42,790 nucleotides of DNA from NCBI GenBank assembly GCA_037178675.1, contig JAYMGJ010000079.1, positions 1 through 42,790 on the forward strand, written 5' to 3'. Positions within the stretch are counted from its first letter, which is position 1, and every line of letters starts with the position of its first letter. The notes beneath the pieces were generated by a model, which was not told the origin of the DNA, made no database searches, and saw only the letters and a program-made list of their open reading frames with translations. The DNA comes from Scleroderma bovista (lineage: Eukaryota > Basidiomycota > Agaricomycetes > Boletales > Sclerodermataceae). The position numbers and the translations under genes are program-made. Shown piece by piece: positions 22,166 through 31,335 of the stretch.

Positions 22166-23831
22166 ATGCTTCGCCCATTGCTGGGCCCGGCAAGTCGCAA
22201 TTGCTGGCGACGTCACAACCTTAAGGCATACTTCTCATCGTCGGCACCGTGGTCAGATGCACCGAAGACGAAACACGCAAAGGACAAGTTCAACTACAAT
22301 CCAGAGATCTCGTTCTCAGCTGATGTCTCTGAGGAGCACCTCGCCTACCCGCGCGTAACGGCGAACGAACTCGCGAAGATATCAGAAAATAAGCCCCCAA
22401 AGGGTGTGCGCATGCTCGTGCGCGACTTCATCGAGGATGCGTTGTATAATCCCAACTACGGCTACTTTTCCAAACAGGCAACCATTCTCACTGCGCCAGG
22501 GGAAGAGAACGAGGGATTCGACTTCAATAATTTCAAAGACAGTGCGCAGTTCGAGTCGGCTGTGGCAAATCGCTACGTGGAATGTGGTAGCGAGACGGAG
22601 ACGGAGGGCCCGGGGAGGCAGATCTGGCACACGCCCACTGAATTATTCAAGGTGCGTATGTTCACTCACGACACAGGTTCGTATCTTACGTGGACATTAG
22701 CCATGGTACGGCCAAGCTATTGCCCAATGCCTTGTCTCGGAATACCTGCTCAAGTACTTCCCGTATGAAGACTTCAAAATCTACGAACTCGGTGCAGGCA
22801 ATGGGACGCTCGCGCTAAACATCCTGGACTATCTGCGTACGCATTTTCCGGAGGTGTACGACCGCACTCTATATACCATCATTGAGATCAGTGCACCCTT
22901 GGCCTGTACTCAGCGTGAACGCTTGCGTCGCGCGGGACACACAAAACGGACTGTTAATGTTCACCACCGCAGCATTTTCGCGTGGACAAGAACAGAGACT
23001 GCACCATGTTATGTTCTTGCGACGGAAGTAGTTGATAATTTCGCGCACGATGTTGTGCGGTACGACGTCCGTACCTTGGAGCCATTCCAGGGCGAAGTTG
23101 CTATCGATGATACCGGCGAATTTATCCCATACTACACGCGAATCGCCGACCCGCTCATAGCATCCTTGTTGTCTCTTCGTCGACGCCTTAATCACCACCC
23201 TGCGCTTCCTTGGTATTTGCAGACCTCTCCGCTGCGTGGGATATACGCTTCCCTGCCATTTGCGCCAAACCTTTCCCCACCAGAGTATATCCCCACGCGT
23301 TTACTTTCGTTCCTGCGCGTCCTGCGAGCGCACTTTCCCTTGCACCGGCTGCTCCTGACCGACTTCTCTTCGCTGCCGGATGCTATTCCGGGGGCCAATG
23401 CACCTGTCGTCCAGACAAGCGTCCGAGGTACCATTGTTCCGTGTAAGACGGTCTTTGTGCAACAGGGCTACTTCGACATTCTTTTTCCGACTGCATTTGA
23501 GCCCCTAAGAGACATGTACGAGTTCATTCTCGAACAGCCCCCGGCGGTGGAAATGGACCTGGAGGATGATCTTATCCACGCTCGCATGTCCCCGCTCACA
23601 TCGAGTAGTTCATCGCTGTCTCTCGGCGCTCATTTTTTCTCGCCTTCGAATCGGCGTTCGCCAATTGACGGGATCGCATCTGCCAGTGGGCTGTCTGTCG
23701 GAGAGAGGAGGAGCAGTGTCTATGGTCACGCAGAGTTTTTGGAGACATACGGTGCTCTGGGGAAGACACGGCTGAGGAATGGGGAGAACCCGATGGTGGC
23801 ATTTTATCAGAATGTCAAGGTCCTGTTTTGA
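22166..23831 (+). CDS. MidA/NDUFAF7-type SAM-dependent methyltransferase (Methyltransf_28), mitochondrial
   Basis: Members of this family, such as NDUFAF7, methylate an arginine of a complex I subunit during assembly. Exons are 22166-22651 and 22701-23831, with one intron. The N-terminus (MLRPLLGPASRNCWRRHNLK, then AYFSSSA) is rich in Arg and Ser without acids, as in a mitochondrial presequence. Family blocks are MLVRDFIEDALYNPNYGYFS, WYGQAIAQCLVSEYLLKYFP, the SAM-binding motif YELGAGNGTLALNILDYL, YTIIEISAPLACTQRER and ATEVVDNFAHDVVRYD. The C-terminal region (about residues 400-500) has a Ser-rich insertion, SPLTSSSSSLSLGAHFFSPS. Fungi also have paralogues in this family with untested substrates, so the family is secure but the exact target is not. 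It is divergent from MMS19 and followed by eS30 after 125 bp. Confidence 0.9.
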
Positions 23832-23956
23832 AAGAAATGTTATCTTATCGTGTGGCACAGACTCTTAGTAATCGCTTCCCACGACCCGTAAAACTGTACA
23901 GTACACAACATTGGGTGCGCCACTGCCGGCCTCCGAGTTCGTCGACGTCAAACAAC

Positions 23957-24425
23957 ATGGGCAAAGGTGCGCTGGCCTGCTCGCGTTGCAGTCGACCGGG
24001 TCGGTGACGTTCACACTCTGCAGTTCACGGATCGCTCGCCCGAGCCGGCAAGGTCAAGTCACAAACACCAAAGGTTGAGAAGCAGGAGAAGAAGAAAACG
24101 CCAAAGGGCCGTGCAAAGAAGCGTATCCTGTACAATCGCAGGTGAGTTTTCGGTGCGCTTGATCACCCATATCGCTAACATGCGTTCTAGATTCGTGAAC
24201 GTCACGACACTACCAGGGGGCAAGCGGAGAATGTGAGTATCGAGAGCCTTTGATCGTTTCGACCCACCACACGATGCAATCCAAGTAAATTGCATAGTTC
24301 ACACTGAACGCCGCATGTTGACAACCAATCATCACGTCTTTCGCTCCTATCTGATACCAACCATCTCTCCGTCTTTTACATCCCAACTAATCCTTTTCTT
24401 TAGGAACCCCAATCCCGAAAAGTAA
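23957..24425 (+). CDS. RPS30: 40S ribosomal protein eS30
   Basis: eS30 is a small basic protein of the 40S subunit near the decoding site. Exons are 23957-23966, 24024-24141, 24191-24232 and 24404-24425, joining to 192 nt and 63 residues, the same length as yeast Rps30. The protein reads [20 protein letters not shown], then [20 protein letters not shown] with RMNPNPEK at the end, closely matching the family. No ubiquitin-like (FUBI) moiety precedes it: the ATG is directly followed by [11 protein letters not shown], as in yeast and unlike animals. The first exon is only 10 nt. The last intron is 171 bp, three times longer than the others. I checked it for C/D boxes and saw no convincing snoRNA. 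Confidence 0.95.
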
Positions 24426-24685
24426 ACGTCCCGCTGTATGGGACCTATTCCCGACTTCGCTACTACAGCGTAGTGATGACTTGGTTGTGAAGGAGAAGAT
24501 GGGGGATGAGACAGAGCGTTTCCTCGCACACCTTGTGTTTCATGCATCGCACATGTGTTTATTCTATGTTCCACGTACACGCTCTTACCATGCACTGAAT
24601 GCATTTTTATGCTGCGAGCGACAAATGTATTATGTCATACAAGGACACTCATTCTCCATACACTCCTACCTGAGGTATTGTCGAC

Positions 24686-25158
24686 ATGGTAAGCTATTCG
24701 ATGCTGCAAGTTACGGTCCTTACAAGCACTAGTCCGGTATTCCTGCGTACACGATGGGCGGTCTGTGCATCGTCGGAGGCGTGACTGGTTTCGTCCGGAC
24801 ACGCTCCGTTCCTTCCCTAGTGGCTGGTGTTGGGTATGTGCTCTCCTTTCATGGCAGTCCTACTTGTGCGGAAATCAGGGCTCATGGCGTGCAGTGTGGG
24901 TCTTCTGTACCTCTGGAGTGCAGAGGCCATCAAGAAAGGTCACTCGAATGGCATCGAAGGGGCTCTGGGCATGTCTCTGTTCCGTTTAACATCGCTTCAC
25001 CTGCCAACAACTGTCGTCTAGGTGCTTCCGCTCTCCTGCTCCTTTCCTCGCTCCCGCGAGTGACCAAAGGCCCAGTTCCCGCTATATTAGCTGCAACGAG
25101 CGCTGCTGCGGGCGTGTACTACGGCAAGACGTTGTATGTGTTGCGAAACCACCAGTAA
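24686..25158 (+). CDS. TMEM14 family small membrane protein
   Basis: TMEM14 proteins are about 100-residue membrane proteins with three to four helices. Animal TMEM14C is mitochondrial and acts in haem synthesis; the fungal role is not established. The start codon 24686-24688 is alone in its exon, followed by a 44-bp intron (24689-24732). Exon 2 begins SGIPAYTMGGLCIVGGVTGF and VRTRSVPSLVAG, the family signature. The next exon reads LMACSVGLLYLWSAEAIKKG with HSNGIEGALG, and the last (25021-25158) reads ASALLLLSSLPRVTKGPVPA to YYGKTLYVLRNHQ. The exon 2 donor (GTGTTG, about 24831) and a GC-AG intron at 24974 (donor GCATGT) were chosen because they keep the family frame. It lies 260 bp downstream of eS30 and converges on the eIF4E-like gene. 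Confidence 0.8.
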
Positions 25159-25408
25159 TCTCTACAAGAACTGGGTATCGGTGTATACAGGACACCTGAA
25201 TATGATCTCTGCCATGTATTGCTATGTAACGGCGTCCCTGCATATCCTGCCCCAGCGAACGCTTTCCTTGACTCGTTTGCGTCCCCACTCTTCACTTTTG
25301 TAATGTAGTTGGTTCCGGGAATGTCAGAGCGACATCTGGATCACCACCTTTCTGCCCACAACAAGAAGTGATTGCCTTTGAATAAGACTGCACCAAATCA
25401 TGGTCCCG

Positions 25409-26504
25409 TTAAGATGGGGTGAAGGGCGTGCGCTCAATAGCGGAATTGCGGAACGAAGATTTATCCTGAATCGAGTCTGCAAGATGATTTAGCAATGTAC
25501 CTCTGGTTCCTCTGCTCGCTCACCGTTATTCGATTTGTACTCCATAATTGTGCTTGGCGGCAAGTTGAGAACTGTGCGAATAGTGTCCCTGCACAAATAT
25601 CCATTCAACTCCCTCAGATGCATGGAGGAATGCAAAACACGCACCTTATCTGTTCGCGGACTTTTATATCGTCCTCGAAGCGATTCCACACCGAGATAAT
25701 ATCCTCGCTCTGTCTCACGCTAATAGTACAGCCACAGATTTCGGGCCAATCCCCGCCCTCGACTTCTCCTTCCCTGGTGGAATTCCCATCAAGGTCTGCT
25801 TTGGATTTACCCCGACCGCACTCGTCAAAGAGATCGCCGACGACGCCGCATATCAGGTCCTCCCATATACGATCCGCGACGCCCTTTCGAAGACGTATGA
25901 TCCATTTGCCACCCGTCCGGTTCAGGGGGTCTTCCCATACGGGTCGCCGGATGCCAGCATGGAACAGGAGATAGTCGGTGGTGGGAATGAGCGACGAGGG
26001 AGGAGAAAGATGTGTGTGGAGCGACCAAAACGACTCGATCTGGAAGAGGACAGAAGAGGGGTTCGACGGCATGACAATCGGGGAAATGGGGATACGCACG
26101 GAGGAGAAGGAGGCGATTTTTTTGATTCCCTCTTCGTAATTGGTGATCTTGTTCCCTGGTGCCCGTTGTTGGCGGAACCAAAATACCCAACTGAGATACA
26201 CAGCACGCGACCGAGAAATCAGCACATAAAGGAAGTAAACGATAGACGTGACAAGGGCGTACGTGTTTCTGAGGGGGTGCACAGCTGCAGGAGATGGGTT
26301 CAAGCCCGCGCTTTTGGCTTGTGCAGGCTCCGGATCACGGTTTGCCAAGGAGGTTGAGAAATGACGGCTTACTACGGGGGGACGAGGGCGAGAAACATCC
26401 GAGGGTGAGGTCGTAGATTGCGATTGTGCATGACCAGCAGCTTGCTGGGGAGCAAAACGGGGCAATGGCTGTGAGTGGTTTGAGAAGTATCCTGCCATGG
26501 CCAA
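25409..26504 (-). CDS. Class II eIF4E homologue (4EHP-like cap-binding protein)
   Basis: Class II eIF4E proteins bind the mRNA 5' cap but act mainly as translational repressors, because they bind eIF4G poorly. Exons on the minus strand are 26504-26263, 26190-26100, 26039-25645, 25588-25524 and 25476-25409, giving 861 nt and 286 residues. All phases are consistent. After a disordered N-terminus rich in Pro, Ser and Gln come HPLRNTWVFWFRQQRAPGNK, NYEEGIKKIASFSSIESFWS, a WED motif in GIRRPVWEDPLNRTGGKWII, RLRKGVADRIWEDLICGVVG, EICGCTISVRQSEDIISVWN and RDTIRTVLNLPPSTIMEYKS. The WVFWF form, with non-Trp aromatics at the class I cap-stacking position, and the LNLPPxTIMEYK ending favour class II. 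The last exon is DSIQDKSSFRNSAIERTPFT before PS and the stop. Confidence 0.88.
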
Positions 26505-27000
26505 CTGAGGAATACAAAAGTCAATTCAAACTGCGCGACCAAGGAGGAATGGCGTGGATTATGTAAGATTCAAGCCCCTGAGTGGCCGATCACGAGGAAG
26601 CTACTATACGGAAAAAGCGAATGGAATAACTAGCAAGTGTATTCCAAAAGGTCTCGTTGCATAGCGCCAACCAAGATTATCGGTCAGGTTTTTCCTTATT
26701 ATCAAGGTAGTACCGCACTGCATGAATACTGTATTTTTGGAATGGGAAAATGGAAGGGGTTGTGCTCTTCGTACCAGACGTTACGATTGGTAAACCTGCC
26801 CTACGGCCCATCAGCAGAAACAAGGGATTGCAACAGGAAACCAATAGGACATGTGCTGTGCATTAGTGATATAGTCAGCCATTACTGCAAGACTGCCTTG
26901 TTCAAATGATTGAATCTTTTCGATTAGGAAAGTGCACCATGTTGCATATACGGTGGTGTAGGCATCATTGTGCCGTCGGTCTCGAAACTCGTCCGCAGTA
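26505..27000. other. Interval between the eIF4E-like gene and MED4
   Basis: These 496 bp hold the promoter of the eIF4E-like gene and the 3' flank of MED4, both minus-strand genes. Small frames on the plus strand show no domain. Confidence 0.4.
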
Positions 27001-27834
27001 TCATAGATCAGGATTGAGATCTAAATCCAGATCAAATGTAGTAGGCAGCTGCTGCGTACGGATTTCATGTCGGTATGGATTGACACCTGGGCGATCGCGT
27101 GCGGCCGCTACCGGCTTTGGTGACGGTGACGGGGCTGGAAAATACGAGTACGCGGTAGTGGAATACAGAGGGAAAAGAGACGAATACGACTCACGCTTTA
27201 CGCTGTGGCTCTCCCCAAGTCCACCCAGTGGTTTCTCCACGTTGAGTCTGCCTCTCCGCATCTTCTCCTCGTTTGGGAAGGGCGGGAAGAAGAGCGGGAC
27301 GGGTGCACCGTGCATTGTTGACAAGGGCACGTTGGGATCAGGCATATTGGGTGGGGCAGAAGTGAATGCGCTGATGGACTGTGCATAGGCAAGCAGCTCG
27401 GGGTAGGGTATCGCACCTGTTGGACATTTCTTCATATATGAGCTCGTACGCAGAGGTAAGGGCTCACCTTCTTTTGCTTTCCGAATTCCCTCCAGCCTCT
27501 CTTCGCCCTCCCTCACTAGGATCTCCAACTCCTTCCGACCCTTTTCGATCCCTGCAATAATCTCCCGCCACCTGCTGTCTAGCTGGCCGATATCGGACAC
27601 GAGTTTATTGATATAGTTCTGCCGACGCTGGTGCGCAGCGGTCTGGACGAGAGCACCAGCAAGGGCCGCCTCTGCTGAGAGGAAAGCGGAAGCAGGTGGA
27701 AGTGGCTCGCTGGATTTTCCTCCATGTGTATGAGGCTGAGAGGAGAGGGACTGGAAGAGCGATGTCGAGAGCTGTGTGAGCGAACTCAGAGGCGTGTCAA
27801 GCGTGTCGGTCATGCATTTCGATTCAGACGTCAT
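27001..27834 (-). CDS. MED4: Mediator complex subunit 4
   Basis: MED4 sits in the middle module of Mediator, which connects activators to RNA polymerase II. Exons are 27834-27468, 27416-27195 and 27134-27001 (723 nt, 240 residues from the first ATG; a second Met seven residues in is also possible). The N-terminal half is a long charged coiled coil (INKLVSDIGQLDSRWREIIA; KGRKELEILVREGEERLEGI). The family-defining segment IPYPELLAYAQSISAFTSAP follows the first intron. The C-terminus is Pro-rich and low complexity (PSPSPKPVAAARDRPGVNPY), ending FDLDLDLNPDL. Both introns (51 and 60 bp) have GT-AG ends and restore the frame. The next gene upstream lies 135 bp away on the same strand. Confidence 0.82.
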   Translation of the reverse strand: MTSESKCMTDTLDTPLSSLTQLSTSLFQSLSSQPHTHGGKSSEPLPPASAFLSAEAALAGALVQTAAHQRRQNYINKLVSDIGQLDSRWREIIAGIEKGRKELEILVREGEERLEGIRKAKEGEPLPLRTSSYMKKCPTGAIPYPELLAYAQSISAFTSAPPNMPDPNVPLSTMHGAPVPLFFPPFPNEEKMRRGRLNVEKPLGGLGESHSVKRESYSSLFPLYSTTAYSYFPAPSPSPKPVAAARDRPGVNPYRHEIRTQQLPTTFDLDLDLNPDL

Positions 27835-27969
27835 TGTCGCTGGTCAAAGTCGGGTACCAATCCAGAGATGGTATATGTGGTGACCCCGCGCTACACTTAC
27901 AGTAGGGTGGTATGTATGTAGTATGTGTATATCAGTACAGTACGGCACTGTCTTAGATCTATGGCTGCA

Positions 27970-29361
27970 TCACCGGGCCATAATGGCCTGTGTCTTCATC
28001 CCAGCCTCTGCAATTGCTTTCTCGAATGCTCTCATGTGTTCCGCTACGACTGCTCGCCCATCTATTCTTCCCCCCGTGAGCGCCTTGCATTCTACTTCCC
28101 ATCTCTCTATCTTCGTGCGGCTTCTTTCCGCACCCTCCCACTCCGATTTCCATCCCCCTAATCGGTTCTTGAGAGACCGGATCTTGCGTCCAGCATCTGC
28201 AGTTGCTGCGCCATTCACTTGAGACTGTTCCGAGATGGTAGTGAGAGAAGAAAGGAGGGATGAAGTATGCACTCTGAGACTGGAAAGCGAGGGTATGACA
28301 ACTGTCATTGATGGGATGGCAGAGGGGGCCGACTGCTTGGTCGTTGCAGCTGCGTTCTTGGCTGCTGAGGGGAGAGGTGCTGCAGAATGTGAAGATGCAA
28401 AGGTGGGCTTTTGCGGCGATGACGGCAACGAAGTATTGTAAAGCGAATCGACCTCGTCCTCTTCCATGACGGAGTCCAGTTTGGTCGGTGCACGAGGGGT
28501 ACGGTGGGGTAGAGGCTCCTCCTCAGTGACGGGGTCTTCTAACGCCTCGAGATCCCCCAGGACGTCCGCACCACCTACTTCCCCAGAAATGCGCTTGAAA
28601 TCCCGGTCATATGCGATCAAATCACGGAGCTGTCCTTCGCGCTCTCGTACTGCCTCGTTTATCCTCCTGATTGTGTCCGACGCGAGTCCTTCTATCGTGA
28701 AGGTGCTCGAGCTTGTAACTTGGGTCGAGTTGCCGACCACGCCTGTGTGCCCTGAAAACGACGTATTCGTATGCGATGGCGAGGGCGGGGGCATATCAGT
28801 TGCTTTGAGGTGCGCAAGGAACTTATCTGTCGACGCAAGGTTCTGGGCCAGGATCTCCATGGCGTCCTGAGCGAGGGTTGCACGGCGAGTCGCGTCGTCA
28901 TCCTCATCGTCGTCACTCGCTCTCTCCCTCCCGTCGTCATACGCACCATCCTCGACGCCATTGATCGCGTCCCCGCTCTCCTCGCCGACATCACCCATTT
29001 CCTCGGCAAGATTCTCGCCGAACTCTCCGCCACCAAATTCGTCTGCCAGGCTCGCACCCCCACCTGGCGCACCACTGTTTTCGGCGTTGAGCGTGTCGAC
29101 GTCTTCGTGTCCGTTTCCGATCACAAGGTCATCATCAATACCCTCCGCGCCCTCATCATACTCTATCCCGAACTCCTCTGCGAGTAGTCTCGAGGCGCCA
29201 CTGGGCTCCGGCATCAAAGCTACTGCTAATTCATGTGCCAACGAGTGCGCGCCAGTGTGAACAGCAACGGACTGGTCGAGGGTCAAGAGCGGGGCGGAAC
29301 TAGAAGAAGCATGGCGAGAAGATTTGCGGGGCGACACGGTTGAATGGTGCCGGGTATGCAT
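27970..29361 (-). CDS. Acidic coiled-coil protein of unknown function (463 aa)
   Basis: I do not recognise this gene. It is a single uninterrupted frame, unusual here. The N-terminus is Ser/Thr-rich (HHSTVSPRKSSRHASSSSAP). A hydrophobic/acidic segment follows: LAHELAVALMPEPSGASRLL with AEEFGIEYDEGAEGID. Then comes a strongly acidic, Gly-rich region (FGENLAEEMGDVGEESGDAI; ERASDDDEDDDATRR). The middle has helical blocks: LAQDAMEILAQNLASTDKFL and IRRINEAVREREGQLRDLIA. A Pro/Ser/Ala linker leads to a basic C-terminal helix (GRKIRSLKNRLGGWKSEWEG; RSRTKIERWEVECKALTGGR). The codon pattern and frame length leave little doubt that it is coding. The layout suggests a cytoskeletal or nuclear scaffold protein, but that is inference. 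Confidence 0.7.
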   Translation of the reverse strand: MHTRHHSTVSPRKSSRHASSSSAPLLTLDQSVAVHTGAHSLAHELAVALMPEPSGASRLLAEEFGIEYDEGAEGIDDDLVIGNGHEDVDTLNAENSGAPGGGASLADEFGGGEFGENLAEEMGDVGEESGDAINGVEDGAYDDGRERASDDDEDDDATRRATLAQDAMEILAQNLASTDKFLAHLKATDMPPPSPSHTNTSFSGHTGVVGNSTQVTSSSTFTIEGLASDTIRRINEAVREREGQLRDLIAYDRDFKRISGEVGGADVLGDLEALEDPVTEEEPLPHRTPRAPTKLDSVMEEDEVDSLYNTSLPSSPQKPTFASSHSAAPLPSAAKNAAATTKQSAPSAIPSMTVVIPSLSSLRVHTSSLLSSLTTISEQSQVNGAATADAGRKIRSLKNRLGGWKSEWEGAERSRTKIERWEVECKALTGGRIDGRAVVAEHMRAFEKAIAEAGMKTQAIMAR

Positions 29362-29607
29362 CGCTCTGTAGATATCTGTTATAAAGGATCGTAGTGTTTC
29401 TTCTGAGTGATACAGTTGATGTTAGAATAGTGATCGTCCTTTGTGCAACTCGCCAGTGCTACGGTCGAAAAAGAAGATGGCTCATTACATAAGGAATTGG
29501 TATACGGAGGTACTATGTGCTTCAATACAGAAATGCTACGTATGATCATTAGGAACGACTTAGTTTCTCTTAGCGTCTGGCCCAGGGAGACTTCTCGTTA
29601 ACTTCCT

Positions 29608-30266
29608 TCAATAACCCACTCGCCGTGCCCAAAGTGCGTTAAAGACAGCTTTTCTCGCCCTCCATCTTTTCTCCTGTTCCAAATTGTGTGCCCATAGCAT
29701 AAGCTGGTGACGAAACCCGAGGTTTGGAGCAACGATAGCACGCTTTGCTTGCACATATTCGATAGCCTCGAGAGCGCGCATGTGGACTGTGGCCACCAGA
29801 TACGCACACACGAGGATGGCAGACCGTGATATGCCTTGCGCACAGTGTACCTGTTCGAAATGTCGATATACCCCGACTTCATCGCGCAAGTACAACGTAC
29901 CAGAACTTTGTGGTTCCTGTTACTATCCAGAGCCCTTCCGATAAAGTCGACAACACGATCAAACCACATCGAGAGGTCGGTGGAGGGGCTATCCTTGATG
30001 GGGACGTGCATGACAAGGACTCCTCTGTCAAACGACTCGCTCACGTCTGCTTCCATCGCAGATACGACGTGCGTGATACCGAGGCGCCTGAGATTTCCGG
30101 GTATGCAAGCGGTGTAGACATCTGAGAGATATAGGCGCTTGGTGATTGGTGTTGCCATGCGCCCCCAAGGTTTGTCTGCGCGAGTTGTTGGGCGACCTGT
30201 TACCTTCTGGATAAGGGCTGCTTGCCAAGATGTTGCCGGGAAGGGGTGGTAGTTGCGCGTCGGCAT
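29608..30266 (-). CDS. Dual-specificity protein phosphatase
   Basis: This is a cysteine-dependent phosphatase of the DUSP superfamily. Two exons, 30266-29901 and 29850-29608, join across a 50-bp intron and give 202 residues. The catalytic P-loop is VHCAQGISRSA (Cys nucleophile and Arg of HCxxGxxRS), formed exactly at the splice junction. The likely general acid is the Asp in VPIKDSPSTDL. Other family blocks are RLYLSDVYTACIPGNLRRLG, ITHVVSAME, AILVCAYLVATVHMRALEAI and LGFRHQLMLWAHNLEQEKRW. There is no targeting signal and no extra domain. The start ATG at 30266 is preferred over an upstream in-frame GTG at 30284. The MAPK or other substrate cannot be told from sequence. Confidence 0.88.
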
Positions 30267-30662
30267 CGTGAGTTTTCGGGGCACCCGGTCTGTCGTGTCG
30301 TCGTCGAGTCAAGTTAGCTTTATGTCAAGTGCAAAGGCTGTACTAGTGGAACGAGGGGGGAAGAGCTCTATGCAAAGAATGGGTACGTAGACTAAATGTT
30401 GTGTGCCTCATGGACTGTGCATGGATGCGTCAATCACAATGTACTCTCGGCTTTCCCCGCCAATCAGACGGAGTCGAGGAGGCAAGTCTTGAGCATTTTC
30501 CCTCACAGATAGGCTCACCGAGTCGGCCACCCGAGCTGTGCTACCTAACACCATAGGACACATCACGGGGACCGTCGATCCATGATAAGCTATGATTACA
30601 AAACAAATAACTTGATCATATATATCATATATTCAGCCTCATGACATACTGATATATGATCT

Positions 30663-30821
30663 TGTCATTAAGTTACCAACAGCTATCTAATTCAGCATGA
30701 CTGACATAATGCAACTCATGAAAAAATAATTAATTGACATTATATGATCCATGTCATTAAGTTACCAACAGCTGTCCAATTCAGCATGACTGACATAATG
30801 CAATTTGTGAAAAGATAATTA
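30663..30821. repeat. Two-copy tandem repeat, period about 89 bp
   Basis: The sequence TGTCATTAAGTTACCAACAG begins both copies (30664 and 30753). Each continues with CT(A/G)TCYAATTCAGCATGACTG and then ACATAATGCAA. The copies are about 69 bp of near-identity separated by an AT-rich link. It marks the start of the repeat-rich, gene-poor part of the window. Around it, 30267-31335 shows no gene I can support. Confidence 0.85.
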
Positions 30822-31335
30822 TATGGCCATTATCAATTTCTCCCCCTATGATACAGTGTTAGACAAGACTGCAAAGTTTGTATTGACCAATAACTGTACA
30901 TAAATATTGTAGTTCCTGGGGTAGATCACTCTTGCAGAGGCAATGACTATCAGCTTGCATAGTATGGTGCATGGTGGAATAGGAAAGTACATTTTCAACA
31001 TGATCAACAGACAGAAGGATCTGAAATACAGGTACTTTCATAGTAGGTGTATGGTAAGACCATGCAGTCATCTTCAAATAATATAAAATAGACATGTTCT
31101 ATATATGGCCATGGAAGGCTGTGCTCACAACATATCAACTAGGCTACATTTCGTGCGGAGAGCTCATTTCCTATATTGCCTATTTGGGCACAACTCACGA
31201 TGCACTCTCAAAGTTGAGAACACAGAGTGCATTCTGAAGTTGAATTGCCCAGGCGTCCAGATCAATGGAAGGCAATTAGTGTCAATAGTATCGGCATATT
31301 CATGCCTGAGAATGAGTCTGTTGAGAAAGCAGGTT

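Noticed and set aside
26191..26262. Apparent transmembrane helix (ALVTSIVYFLYVLISRSRAV) in the unspliced eIF4E-like frame
   Set aside because: The stretch is a 72-bp GT-AG intron that happens to be open. Removing it restores the conserved HPLRNTWVFWF block.
27970..28222. Plus-strand frames opposite the acidic coiled-coil gene
   Set aside because: They are shadows of the 463-codon minus-strand frame, whose composition is clearly protein-like.
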